NCBI GenBank assembly: GCA_023419095.1
Contig: JAEZYN010000025.1
Span: 1 to 40,837 of the forward strand
Source of the DNA: Bacteroidota bacterium
GTDB lineage: Bacteria > Bacteroidota > Bacteroidia > Flavobacteriales > Weeksellaceae
Length of the DNA stretch: 40,837 bases
Direction of reading: 5' to 3'
Positions within the stretch are counted from its first letter, which is position 1, and every line of letters begins with the position of its first letter. Shown piece after piece: positions 1 to 7,922 of this stretch. The translations under genes were made by a program, and so were the position numbers. The notes under the pieces are model-generated. The model did no database searches. It was not told where the DNA came from and was given only the letters and a program-made list of their open reading frames with translations.

Positions 1-428
1 TCCATCACACCCAGTTTCTGCGTCAATTGATGGATGAAGGCCGTTTAAAAATAGAAGGAGGAACTTTTAAAGGAAAGAAAATTACATTCCATGATCCATG
101 TTACCTCGGACGCGGAAATGGCGAGTACGAAGCGCCGCGGATATTGCTCGAAAAGCTGGATGCCGAACTTGTAGAAATGAAACGCTGCAAAACCAACGGT
201 CTTTGCTGTGGTGCCGGCGGTGCACAGATGTTCAAGGAACCCGAAAAAGGTTTTAAAGACATCAACGTAGAGCGAACAGAAGAAGCTTTAGAAACCAAGC
301 CTGCTGTGATTGCGACTGGCTGCCCGTTCTGCATGACGATGATGACAGACGGTGTGAAACATTTCGATAACAATACAGTACAGGTAAAAGATATTGCGGA
401 ATTACTGGCTGAAGCAGATGATCTATAA
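1..428 (+). CDS. (Fe-S)-binding protein with CCG domain, C-terminal part (LutA/GlpC/HdrD-like)
   Basis: The reading frame is open from base 3, so the gene starts upstream of the window and only about 141 C-terminal residues are visible. The second cysteine-rich (CCG) domain is clear: HDPCYLGR, then GLCCGAGG about 40 residues later, then TGCPFCMTMM. This domain binds an iron-sulfur cluster or zinc in LutA, GlpC and heterodisulfide reductase D-like proteins, which pass electrons from organic acids or ferredoxin to a partner. The partner here is not visible. The stop codon overlaps the start of the next gene (taATG), so the two are translationally coupled. The family is well supported; the exact substrate is not known. 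Confidence 0.85.
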   Translation, partial: HHTQFLRQLMDEGRLKIEGGTFKGKKITFHDPCYLGRGNGEYEAPRILLEKLDAELVEMKRCKTNGLCCGAGGAQMFKEPEKGFKDINVERTEEALETKPAVIATGCPFCMTMMTDGVKHFDNNTVQVKDIAELLAEADDL

Positions 429-601
429 TGAGAAAAAATGTACTCTATTTTTTAATAGTTGCGGGCGCGGTGCTGTTTATCTTAAACCTCTGGTCAGCAG
501 ATTTCCGTACGGATGAAATAAATTTCTGGAGTGCTGGAGCAAGTATCCTGATGATAGTTTTGGGTTTTGTAGAACTAAGAAAGTTTAAAAATGAAAATTG
601 A
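428..601 (+). CDS. small two-helix inner-membrane protein
   Basis: This 57-residue frame begins with the ATG that overlaps the stop of the Fe-S protein, and it ends 11 bases inside the next gene, so it sits in a tightly packed three-gene operon. It has two hydrophobic stretches, about residues 5-22 and 34-50, separated by a short polar loop, and a basic C-terminus (ELRKFKNEN). I do not recognise a named family. Being wedged between two coupled genes with overlaps at both ends makes it a probable real gene. A role as a membrane anchor for the Fe-S protein is a guess from context only. Confidence 0.6.
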   Translation: MRKNVLYFLIVAGAVLFILNLWSADFRTDEINFWSAGASILMIVLGFVELRKFKNEN

Positions 602-1082
602 AGAATCAAATGTAGTCGAAACGAATGATTACCGCGTGATAATTTACCCGGCGTCCCGCGCTTTCACGGCGATGGAGAGCAAAGTGATCACCGAAAAACT
701 TTACGATTTTTTAGCCAATTGGGCTGCGCATGGTAAACCGCTTTCATCGTCTTTTAAAATTGAGAGAAACCAGTTTATCGTCGTTTGTGTGGATGAAGAT
801 GTGGAAGCTGCTTCAGGTTGCTCGATTGACGCTCTGGGCGGCGTGATGCGCGAAATCGACAAGGAGTTTCAGCTTGGTTTATTTGACAGGATGAAAGCGA
901 GCTTCATGGAAGACGGTCAACTGAAAACAATGAAACTTCAGGATTTCCGGAATGCACTGAAAAACGGTGAAATTTCACATGATATTGAAGTTTTTGATTT
1001 CTCTAAAAACTCTTACCTTGCATTCTTAAGTGACTTTCTGTTGCCGCTGAAGCGCAGTTGGGCCGCAATTTACGTCAGCTAG
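591..1082 (+). CDS. conserved Bacteroidota protein often mislabelled 'ABC transporter ATPase'
   Basis: This is a soluble protein of 163 residues. The pattern SRAFTAMESKVI, then NWAAHGKPL, then ASGCSIDALGG is that of a short flavobacterial family that databases commonly call ABC transporter ATPase. No Walker A (GxxxxGKS/T), signature or Walker B motif is present, so the label is not supported by sequence. The ASGCSID segment holds the only strongly conserved cysteine I can see and may be the functional centre. It overlaps the small membrane protein upstream by 11 bases and is followed by an intrinsic terminator, so it closes the operon. The function is unknown. Confidence 0.75.
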   Translation: MKIEESNVVETNDYRVIIYPASRAFTAMESKVITEKLYDFLANWAAHGKPLSSSFKIERNQFIVVCVDEDVEAASGCSIDALGGVMREIDKEFQLGLFDRMKASFMEDGQLKTMKLQDFRNALKNGEISHDIEVFDFSKNSYLAFLSDFLLPLKRSWAAIYVS

Positions 1083-1116
1083 TGCGCAAACAAAAAATGC
1101 GTATTTAAAATTTATT

Positions 1117-1150
1117 ACCCTTTCTGCTTCCGGGCCGGAAGGGTTTTTAT
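1117..1150 (+). terminator. intrinsic terminator after the Fe-S protein operon
   Basis: ACCCTT (1117-1122) pairs with AAGGGT (1139-1144). An alternative inner stem, CTTCC/GGAAG, closes on a GGGCC loop. A run of T follows. It ends 13 bases before the next start codon and separates the first operon from the glycosyltransferase gene. Confidence 0.75.
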
Positions 1151-1162
1151 TAAAACATTAAA

Positions 1163-2293
1163 ATGCCCAGAATTTTATTTCTTACAACCTCGCACCGCGA
1201 TGATGATGACCGCATTTTTCATCATCAGGCAAAAGAACTCATGACACAAGGTTATGAGGTGAAAATCAGTAGCTTATCGTCGGACAATATGAGTAAGCGT
1301 GATGGTATTTTATTTGAATCAGAAAATATTCTATCACAATCTGTTAAGAATAAAAAGACATTTTTTCAGAAAGTAATTAGTGCTTATAAACCTGACTGCA
1401 TCATTGCTTCCGAACCATTGGCCGTAATTGCCGCACGAGGTTACATTTCGAAAAATCATTGCCGAATTCTGTACGACATTACGGAATGGTATCCGTCAGA
1501 CCGCATGCTGGCCGGATATTCGTCATTTTTGAGGCCAGTTCATTATATCAAATTTTCTTTAATTCAAATGTATGCCGGCTTACTAAGCCACGGATTTATC
1601 TTCGGCGAAAAATCGAAATTTTATCCGCTTGCGTATTTTTTTCCATGGAAGAAACGCATTCTCTTGCCATATTTTCCTGATAAAAAATTTATACACGAAT
1701 CTGTTAAGGTTTTAAATCCTAAGAGAGTCACACTTTGTTATACAGGAACTTTTTCCAGAGATAAAGGCATCGATAATTTTTTTAATGCGGTAAATGCCTT
1801 GCGTGAAATGCGGCCTAAGCTTATAATTTCACTATTATTAATGGGTTCGGCGCGGCTTGAAGATCATGATTTTTTTAAAAAACTTACGGATCAGACAGTT
1901 GCAGATGAATTAAAGATTTTACAGCCTGCTCCGCTCGAAAAATTTACTGAAAATATTGCTGACGCAGATATCTGTTTTGATCTGCGGCCGGCTACCAAAG
2001 AAAACCACCGATGTTTGCCAATAAAGATTTTCTATTATGCGGCTGCCGGCAAACCTGTGATTTACACGCATTTAAAAGCTGTAGGTGAGCATTTGGATGT
2101 TTCAAAATTTGGCTTTACAACTGATCCACAAAATCCGCAGGAAATTGCGCGTTGCATCTGTAAATATCTGGATGATCCTGAATTGTATAAAAAACACGCG
2201 CAAAATGCCGTTTCCTATTATAAAAAAGAGCTGAACTGGAACAAAATCAGCGGATTATTTGTAAATTTCGTGAAGCAGTTCTCAGGTCAATAA
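1163..2293 (+). CDS. glycosyltransferase, GT-B fold (GT4-like)
   Basis: A 376-residue protein with the two-domain layout of GT-B enzymes. The N-terminal acceptor domain opens with MPRILFLTTSHRDDDDRIFHH. The C-terminal domain has the nucleotide-sugar side pattern CYTGTFSRDKGIDNFF (about 192-207) and a late segment ADICFDLRPATKENH...LPIKIFYYAAAGKPVIY, which corresponds to the donor-binding E/D-x7-E region of GT4 enzymes. It probably adds a sugar to a surface glycan at the cytoplasmic face of the inner membrane. Its stop overlaps the start of the flippase gene (taATG), which fits joint work in polysaccharide or glycolipid assembly. Donor and acceptor cannot be read from the sequence. Confidence 0.8.
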   Translation: MPRILFLTTSHRDDDDRIFHHQAKELMTQGYEVKISSLSSDNMSKRDGILFESENILSQSVKNKKTFFQKVISAYKPDCIIASEPLAVIAARGYISKNHCRILYDITEWYPSDRMLAGYSSFLRPVHYIKFSLIQMYAGLLSHGFIFGEKSKFYPLAYFFPWKKRILLPYFPDKKFIHESVKVLNPKRVTLCYTGTFSRDKGIDNFFNAVNALREMRPKLIISLLLMGSARLEDHDFFKKLTDQTVADELKILQPAPLEKFTENIADADICFDLRPATKENHRCLPIKIFYYAAAGKPVIYTHLKAVGEHLDVSKFGFTTDPQNPQEIARCICKYLDDPELYKKHAQNAVSYYKKELNWNKISGLFVNFVKQFSGQ

Positions 2294-3564
2294 TGAAATC
2301 ACGAAGAATTCTCGAAAGTTTTGCCGCACGCTTCATCATTCTGGGTTTGAACTTCGGCTTGCTGATTTTCACAACAAATTTTTGGGGTACAGAAGGCAAA
2401 GGGATCATTTCTCTAGTTATTGCCGATCTTGCCATTATCGGTTTTTTCAGCAATATTTTTACCGGAAGCAGCGTCTCCTATTACTCATCAAAATTCCAGG
2501 CAGAGCAGGTGGTTGCTCGCGCATACATCTGGTCCATCGTTTCGGGCGTTGTGTTCCCGCTTATTTTGTCTCTTTTGCACCCGATCGATTATTTGCCTTA
2601 TCTTATCGGGCTTTCCATCAGTTTTTCGCTGCTGACTACGAATATTAATCTCTTCATTGGAAAACAGCAGATTGGTATGTTCAATCTGTTTTCCGTGTTG
2701 CAGCAAGCCATTCACTTTGCTGTGATGTTGGCGCTCATCTACTTTTTCAGCCTGCGCTCAGTGGATGTTTATTTTGCGGCGCTGATTATTTGTTACAGTG
2801 TACTTTTTGTTATAAGTTCTGCGCTACTGCTTCGCGGTTTTCAGATTATTAATATTTCATGGTCTAAAAATATTTTTAAAAATCTTTTTGATTACGGCTG
2901 GAAATCACAGCTCAGCGCATTTTTGCAGTTTTTGAACAACCGCGCGTCATTCTATTTTCTCGAATATTTCCGTGGCATATCGACTGTAGGAATTTTCTCT
3001 GTAGGCGTGGCTTTTTCTGAAGCTATCTGGACAGTCAGTAAAAGTTTATCTGTCATTCTGTATTCCGATCTTGTGGCTAAAGACGGACAATCTGACGCCA
3101 TTAATAAAACCAAAATCTCGCTGCGCGTGAGTTTTATGGTGAGTTTAATATTTCTTTTGCTCATCCTGCTTGTGCCGGCAGATTGGTACGCGGCTCTCTT
3201 AGGAGCAGATTTCCTCCAGACCAAAATGATCATTCTGCTTCTGGCACCCGGCATTCTCGCCATCGCAGTTTCGAATATTGTCGGTCATTATTTTGCTGGT
3301 ATGAACAGCCTCCGGATCCTCAATATTAAATCAGTTGTAGGTTTGGCGTTCACATTAATAGCATCATGGTTAGTGATTCCAAAATGGGGTTTATTAGGTG
3401 CCTGTGTTGTCACTTCACTGTCTTATCTGCTGTCATCTGTATTGCTTTTTTACCGGTTTTATCAACTCACCGAATTCCGCATAAGCGATTTTGTACTTTC
3501 CCGCACCGAATTCTCTGTTTTGATCAGAAAATTGAAAGAAAAAGCATCGCGAGCTGCTACGTAA
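2293..3564 (+). CDS. polysaccharide flippase-like membrane protein (MOP/Wzx family)
   Basis: This 423-residue protein is almost entirely hydrophobic, with roughly 12 predicted membrane helices and short loops. The N-terminus (ESFAARFIILGLNFGLLIFTTNFWGTEGKG) matches the first helix pair of MOP-superfamily flippases such as Wzx, including the typical G-x-x-G(K/R)G turn after helix 2. Such proteins move lipid-linked glycans across the inner membrane. The start overlaps the stop of the glycosyltransferase gene. The glycan is unknown, and there is no polymerase or larger capsule cluster in this window, so this looks like a small isolated glycan locus. Confidence 0.8.
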   Translation: MKSRRILESFAARFIILGLNFGLLIFTTNFWGTEGKGIISLVIADLAIIGFFSNIFTGSSVSYYSSKFQAEQVVARAYIWSIVSGVVFPLILSLLHPIDYLPYLIGLSISFSLLTTNINLFIGKQQIGMFNLFSVLQQAIHFAVMLALIYFFSLRSVDVYFAALIICYSVLFVISSALLLRGFQIINISWSKNIFKNLFDYGWKSQLSAFLQFLNNRASFYFLEYFRGISTVGIFSVGVAFSEAIWTVSKSLSVILYSDLVAKDGQSDAINKTKISLRVSFMVSLIFLLLILLVPADWYAALLGADFLQTKMIILLLAPGILAIAVSNIVGHYFAGMNSLRILNIKSVVGLAFTLIASWLVIPKWGLLGACVVTSLSYLLSSVLLFYRFYQLTEFRISDFVLSRTEFSVLIRKLKEKASRAAT

Positions 3565-3582
3565 ACAATGCCCGAGAAATTC

Positions 3583-3590
3583 TATCTTTG
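3583..3590 (+). promoter_or_regulatory. -7 box (TATCTTTG) of the lipoprotein gene
   Basis: TATCTTTG matches the Bacteroidota -7 consensus TAnnTTTG and ends only 5 bases before the ATG at 3596. No good TTTG -33 box is seen at the normal distance. If used, transcription would begin at or next to the start codon. Confidence 0.4.
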
Positions 3591-3595
3591 TGCTA

Positions 3596-4093
3596 ATGAA
3601 AAACGTATTCTTTCTGGCATTCCTGATCGCAATGTTCACCACCGCATGTCGTGGCGACGAAGATGCAGTGCAGAGGATCGACCAGGTGATTCAGCTTTAC
3701 ATAGATTCTGCCGGGACTGATATGCTGAATCTGAATATTGACGACGGCTACACCAACATCAGAATGAACGATGTTTACGGCCTGACCGATAACGCACCTG
3801 TTAATTTTACTTTAAAAAAAGACGTTGACACAATTTATTATATCGAATATGTAGCCGGTGCGCGGCGTATTCTGACGGACTCGTCAGCAGTTTTGAAAGT
3901 ATATGAATCGAAAATTGCTTTGTTTTTAACTAAAAGACTTACAGACAGCACCAACGTTATCATTAATGATACGCTAACGCTGCAATATAAATCGACCGCC
4001 GAGGTTTTCGAGATCGACGAAGTATATTATAACGGAATATTAAAATTCAAAAAAACTGAAGGTGCGCCTAATATAGTGCAGGTTTCCAAATGA
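3596..4093 (+). CDS. hypothetical lipoprotein
   Basis: A protein of 166 residues counted from the ATG at 3596. The GTG six bases upstream is less likely, because the ATG gives a normal signal peptide: MKN, then a hydrophobic core, then FTTAC as the lipobox, with Cys about residue 17 as the lipidated residue. The mature part is polar and acidic (RGDEDAVQ...). I see no recognisable catalytic motif. It is probably anchored to the periplasmic or outer-membrane leaflet. It lies after the flippase gene with 31 bases between, but has its own candidate -7 box, so co-transcription is uncertain. Confidence 0.7.
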   Translation: MKNVFFLAFLIAMFTTACRGDEDAVQRIDQVIQLYIDSAGTDMLNLNIDDGYTNIRMNDVYGLTDNAPVNFTLKKDVDTIYYIEYVAGARRILTDSSAVLKVYESKIALFLTKRLTDSTNVIINDTLTLQYKSTAEVFEIDEVYYNGILKFKKTEGAPNIVQVSK

Positions 4094-4124
4094 TTTGGCG
4101 TAAAAGTATTAGGCCTAAATAGCT

Positions 4125-4132
4125 TAAATTTG
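4125..4132 (+). promoter_or_regulatory. -7 box (TAAATTTG) upstream of serS
   Basis: TAAATTTG is a full match to TAnnTTTG and predicts a leader of about 60 bases before the serS ATG. The nearest TTTG upstream (4094-4097) is 27 bases away, too far for a standard -33 box. Confidence 0.45.
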
Positions 4133-4197
4133 CAGACAATTAAAGGGTTATTGCCCAGAATTAGAAAAACTTATCTTAAAAATAATCACATCTCTAA

Positions 4198-5466
4198 ATG
4201 TTACAGGTCAATCTACTGCGCGAAGAGCGCGAACGTGTTTTGGAAGGTTTAAATAAAAGAAATTTCCGCCAGTTGAATCTGGTTGACGAAGCCATTGCCA
4301 CCGATGATGAGCGTAAAAGTCTTCAATCTGAACTTGAACTGAATCAGACCGAAATGAACAAAATTTCGAAAGAAATCGGGATGTTGATGAAAGATGGCAA
4401 AAAAGACGAAGCCGAAACTGCCAAAGCACGGACGGCTACTTTTAAAGAAAATGCACAGACACTGCAGCAGAATCTGAAAGATGCGGAGAGCAGACTTCTG
4501 GATATTCTTTACCAAATCCCAAATATTCCATACGAAAAAGTAGTTGCCGGAACGTCTGCTGAAGATAACGAGATCGTGTACCAATCGCATGACGTGCAAG
4601 GTTTGGGCGAAGGCGCAATTCCGCATTGGGAACTGGCAAAAAAATACAACCTGATAGATTTTGAATTGGGAGTGAAGATTGCGGGTGCCGGTTTTCCTGT
4701 TTATTTTGGGAAAGGTGCGAGGTTGCAGCGTTCATTAGTTCAATATTTTCTCGATAAAAATACAGATGCCGGCTATCTTGAAGTGAATCCGCCACATGTG
4801 GTGAACGAAGCTTCCGGCTACGGAACAGGGCAGTTACCGGACAAAGAGGGCCAAATGTATTTTGCAAATGAAGACAATCTTTATTTAATTCCGACAGCCG
4901 AGGTACCGGTGACCAATCTGTACCGCGATACTTTATTGGAAGAAAAAGATTTACCTGTTAAAAACACGGCATTCTCGCAGTGCTACCGCCGGGAGGCAGG
5001 AAGTTACGGTGCGCATGTTCGCGGTCTGAACCGTTTGCACCAATTTGAAAAGGTGGAAATTGTACGTCTTGAGAAACCTGAAAATTCTTACGGTGCCCTT
5101 GAAGAAATGGTTGAGCACGTAAAAACACTGCTGACGGATCTGGAACTTCCGTTCAGAATTCTGAGACTTTGCGGTGGCGACATGGGCTTCACATCTTCTA
5201 TGACTTATGATTTTGAAGTCTGGAGTGCCGCGCAGGAAAAGTGGCTGGAGGTTTCGTCTGTTTCAAACTTTGAAACTTTTCAGGCAAACCGTCTGAAATG
5301 CCGTTACAGGACAGACGGAAAAACCCAGTTAGTTCATACGCTGAACGGTTCTGCTCTTGCATTACCGCGAATTATGGCCGCCATTCTAGAAAACAATCAG
5401 ACTGCTGACGGAATCAAAATCCCGGCGAAGATTGCTGCGTATACCAAGTTTGACCTGATTAACTAA
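4198..5466 (+). CDS. serS: seryl-tRNA synthetase
   Basis: This class II synthetase charges tRNA-Ser (and tRNA-Sec where present) with serine in the cytoplasm. Its 422 residues are the normal length. The N-terminal ~110 residues form the long antiparallel coiled coil that grips the tRNA (heptad-rich, charged, e.g. LQSELELNQTEMNKISKEIG). Class II motif 2 is FSQCYRREAGSYG...RGLNRLHQFEKVE, and motif 3 is LNGSALALPRIMAAILEN near the C-terminus. The ATG at 4198 gives the standard start MLQVNLLREERE. The gene is single, with its own candidate promoter and a strong bidirectional terminator after it. Confidence 0.97.
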   Translation: MLQVNLLREERERVLEGLNKRNFRQLNLVDEAIATDDERKSLQSELELNQTEMNKISKEIGMLMKDGKKDEAETAKARTATFKENAQTLQQNLKDAESRLLDILYQIPNIPYEKVVAGTSAEDNEIVYQSHDVQGLGEGAIPHWELAKKYNLIDFELGVKIAGAGFPVYFGKGARLQRSLVQYFLDKNTDAGYLEVNPPHVVNEASGYGTGQLPDKEGQMYFANEDNLYLIPTAEVPVTNLYRDTLLEEKDLPVKNTAFSQCYRREAGSYGAHVRGLNRLHQFEKVEIVRLEKPENSYGALEEMVEHVKTLLTDLELPFRILRLCGGDMGFTSSMTYDFEVWSAAQEKWLEVSSVSNFETFQANRLKCRYRTDGKTQLVHTLNGSALALPRIMAAILENNQTADGIKIPAKIAAYTKFDLIN

Positions 5467-5483
5467 GGAAATTAACACTCGAA

Positions 5484-5513
5484 ACAAAGCCACCTTTTTT
5501 TAGGTGGCTTTGT
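5484..5513. terminator. bidirectional terminator between serS and the facing lipoprotein gene
   Basis: A 12-bp stem, ACAAAGCCACCT (5484-5495) with AGGTGGCTTTGT (5502-5513), closes on a six-base T loop. It lies between two convergent genes and can serve both, although the T tract after the stem is short on each side. Confidence 0.8.
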
Positions 5514-5515
5514 TG

Positions 5516-6304
5516 TTATTGAGTTGTAACAATAATTTTCCTGTCTTTGTCTGTAAGCGCGCGTCCCTCATCGAGAAGATCATTTGTGCGGACATTTATT
5601 TTAATTGTTTTATCGTCGATTTGTTTTACGAAATCGTGTTTACCGCTAATTGAAGTGATCGGCCGCTGAAATTTCATGGTGCTTGTGAAATTCATATTGA
5701 ACATTTTCATCATGCCGAGCATTCCCTGCGCCATCTGTTTGCCGTAAACTTCCAGCGAATCACTTTTGGTTTTGGGTATAGTAGTTTTTTCGGAACCTGA
5801 ACTTTTGCTCATTTCACTGAGGAATTCTGTAGTGTTAAATTTCTGCGTGTCTATTATTAAAGTTTTGCCATCCCATTTTGCAATGTCCTGCAGCGGAAGA
5901 TTTTTAAGCTGTTTGTTCTGCGCGAAAAGACTCGCTAATTCGCGGGGCAGCAGTTTGTCGTACTTTAAAGACAATCCGTAAACTTGGCCTTTGTCTTTGT
6001 TTATTTTTAAAAACATCTTTTGCAGAACTTTTACTGAATCTTTGTTTAATGTTATTTTTCCGTTTTTTTGAATGTCATAAAGGCTTTTCCAGTCCGTAGA
6101 CAGGTTGCTGAACGTTTTGGAATCCGCAAGATCGTCCGAGGCGGCGCTCATCGCACTCAACATTCCCAAGGCACTTTGGTCCATCAGAATATTCGATTCC
6201 ATGCTGGTTGCGGAGTCTTTATAGTATGTTGTTTCGGTATTTACGGAGCACGATTGCAGTAGGATTACAGATAGCGCAATAACCCACATCTTTAGATTTG
6301 TCAT
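5516..6304 (-). CDS. hypothetical lipoprotein
   Basis: A 262-residue protein with an N-terminal lipoprotein signal (MTNLKMWVIALSVILLQSC; lipid attachment expected at Cys19). The mature region is rich in Lys, Ser, Asp and Met with no cysteines, and ends in KIIVTTQ. It includes a Met-rich helix-like stretch (MAQGMLGMMKMFNMNF). No enzyme motif is visible. It is probably an envelope protein of unknown role. It converges on serS with a shared terminator. It is not followed by another gene on its strand. Confidence 0.75.
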   Translation of the reverse strand: MTNLKMWVIALSVILLQSCSVNTETTYYKDSATSMESNILMDQSALGMLSAMSAASDDLADSKTFSNLSTDWKSLYDIQKNGKITLNKDSVKVLQKMFLKINKDKGQVYGLSLKYDKLLPRELASLFAQNKQLKNLPLQDIAKWDGKTLIIDTQKFNTTEFLSEMSKSSGSEKTTIPKTKSDSLEVYGKQMAQGMLGMMKMFNMNFTSTMKFQRPITSISGKHDFVKQIDDKTIKINVRTNDLLDEGRALTDKDRKIIVTTQ

Positions 6305-6502
6305 CTTTAATACAATTTTGTGTTCTTTTGATTCAAAAGTTGTACCTAAGTTGGCTGCGATTTTTGGTGGTGCTAAAGTTATCCCAGTAAATAATCTGGA
6401 AGAATTTCTCCAGGTTTACCGTCATCATTAAAGTAAAGACACAAGAATATTGATGCGCGTTTTTGTCAAAATTGATACTTTTAAACTGTACAGAATTGAA
6501 AA

Positions 6503-6697
6503 TTAACGCTCCTCTACCGGCGGTTTACCGAAGTAGTATGCAAAAGCACGATTGTTCTTCGATTCAATATGGCCGATGCCTGTAGACGGATCTTTCAGTG
6601 AAGTAATACTGACCGTAACTGCGGAGTTATCGGTCGAATTCTGCTGTGCGCCAAAAAACAAAGAAAATAGTAGGAAAAAGATTATTTTAAAATTCAT
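6503..6697 (-). CDS. small secreted protein, unknown
   Basis: A 64-residue frame whose N-terminus (MNFKIIFFLLFSLFFGAQQ) is a convincing Sec signal peptide with cleavage likely after GA or GAQ. The mature part is only about 45 residues, polar, without cysteines. It starts 27 bases after the stop of the TauE/SafE-like gene on the same strand, so it may be the last gene of the cbb3 accessory operon. There is no known domain. The signal peptide is the main reason to call it real. Confidence 0.5.
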   Translation of the reverse strand: MNFKIIFFLLFSLFFGAQQNSTDNSAVTVSITSLKDPSTGIGHIESKNNRAFAYYFGKPPVEER

Positions 6698-6724
6698 CAG
6701 TCACTTTTCCTCAAAAGTACACCA

Positions 6725-7468
6725 TTAATGACAACTCTCATGGTCACCGTGGTGATGCGCGTCCGAATCATTGTGATGGATTTGCAGTGATTCTTTCTTT
6801 GGGGATAGGTAAGGAATGCCCATTTCCAGGCCGCGTACAACGAAAAGTCCGCCGAGAACGACCATCATCACCGGAACGAATTTTAAAATCTTAATTCGGA
6901 AGGCGGCTGTCATCAGATTGCCGGCTAAAACCACCGCGAACATGAAAGGAAGCGTCCCAAAACCGAAAAGTGCCATGAAGACCGCGCCCTGCCAAATTCC
7001 GCCTGCAGCGAGACTGGCGGTGAGCGCCATATAAACCATTCCACAGGGTAAAAAACCGTTCAGTACCCCGGTTGTGAATCTTGAGCGGTAATCTGCTTTC
7101 TGAAGAATTTTGCCGAGATTTTTTTTGATTTTAAATAAAAACGTAGAGAAAAATGGAATTTTAGATGCGAAATTTTTTCCGCCGAACGAAAACAGGGCCA
7201 TCACGATCAGCACGACTCCAACACCCACTGTGAGATATTGTTGAAAGCCTGCCAGTTCAAAGCCCTGACCTACGATTCCGAGAACTGCGCCTAAAAATGC
7301 ATAGGTGACGATTCGGCCAAACTGGTACGTAAGATTTTGGAGATAGTAATTTGTGGCCTGTTTTTTCGTTAAACCCAATGACAGCGCGATCGGTCCGCAC
7401 ATCCCGATGCAGTGGAAACCTGAGGCGAAACCCAAGGCGAGCGCCGCAAAAAGCAATGTCAGTTCCAT
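6725..7468 (-). CDS. sulfite exporter TauE/SafE (DsbD_2-like) membrane protein of the cbb3 locus, likely copper handling
   Basis: A 247-residue protein with about six membrane helices. The first helix carries GFHCIGMCGP and helix four carries NGFLPCGMVYMAL, the paired Cys/Met motifs of the family annotated TauE/SafE or DsbD_2. The C-terminus is a histidine-rich tail (HHNDSDAHHHGDHESCH), a likely metal-binding end. Relatives of this protein beside fixH/ccoI are linked to copper delivery for cbb3 oxidase. Its start overlaps the end of ccoH by 10 bases, so it is translated with it. The copper role is inferred from motifs and location; sulfite export is only the family label. Confidence 0.8.
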   Translation of the reverse strand: MELTLLFAALALGFASGFHCIGMCGPIALSLGLTKKQATNYYLQNLTYQFGRIVTYAFLGAVLGIVGQGFELAGFQQYLTVGVGVVLIVMALFSFGGKNFASKIPFFSTFLFKIKKNLGKILQKADYRSRFTTGVLNGFLPCGMVYMALTASLAAGGIWQGAVFMALFGFGTLPFMFAVVLAGNLMTAAFRIKILKFVPVMMVVLGGLFVVRGLEMGIPYLSPKKESLQIHHNDSDAHHHGDHESCH

Positions 7469-7914
7469 AATACGTCGTAATCTACCTGATATGGTTTTTT
7501 ATTTTTTTGCCATTTAAGTTTCAGTGTGTAAGAACCTGCAACGATAACTTTACTTGGTATCGTAAACTTCTGCTGGCTGTTCAGCGAGATTTTTTTATGC
7601 ACATCGAGATTGGAATCATCTGTGCGGAAAAGATCGAAATTTACCTGCTGATCATCCGGTACTGCACTTTGCGGGAAGGTGATAGTTATGCCTTCGCCGG
7701 TTTGCTGATATACCGGTTTTTCCGGCAAATCCTCAGCATTGGTTTTCGCGTCGATAACGTCCTGGTAGGTAAGTTCGTCCTGATAGTAGTTATCGGAAAC
7801 GAGTTCAGAATTCTGCATTCCGTTTGAAAAAACAAATATAAGGAACAGGATAAATGCGATGAATGAGCCAAGAGCCAGCACTACGCCGTGTCCCCAACTG
7901 ATATTTTTGAACAT
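7459..7914 (-). CDS. ccoH: CcoH/FixH family cbb3 oxidase assembly protein
   Basis: A 151-residue protein with a short cytoplasmic start (MFKNISWGHG), one membrane helix (about residues 10-30) and a periplasmic domain. The segment MQNSELVSDNYYQDELTYQ right after the helix is the typical FixH signature. CcoH/FixH stabilises the cbb3 oxidase subunits during assembly in the inner membrane. It lies 8 bases after ccoG and overlaps the following membrane protein gene. The length fits the family. Confidence 0.88.
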   Translation of the reverse strand: MFKNISWGHGVVLALGSFIAFILFLIFVFSNGMQNSELVSDNYYQDELTYQDVIDAKTNAEDLPEKPVYQQTGEGITITFPQSAVPDDQQVNFDLFRTDDSNLDVHKKISLNSQQKFTIPSKVIVAGSYTLKLKWQKNKKPYQVDYDVLWN

Positions 7915-7922
7915 GATTTTTA

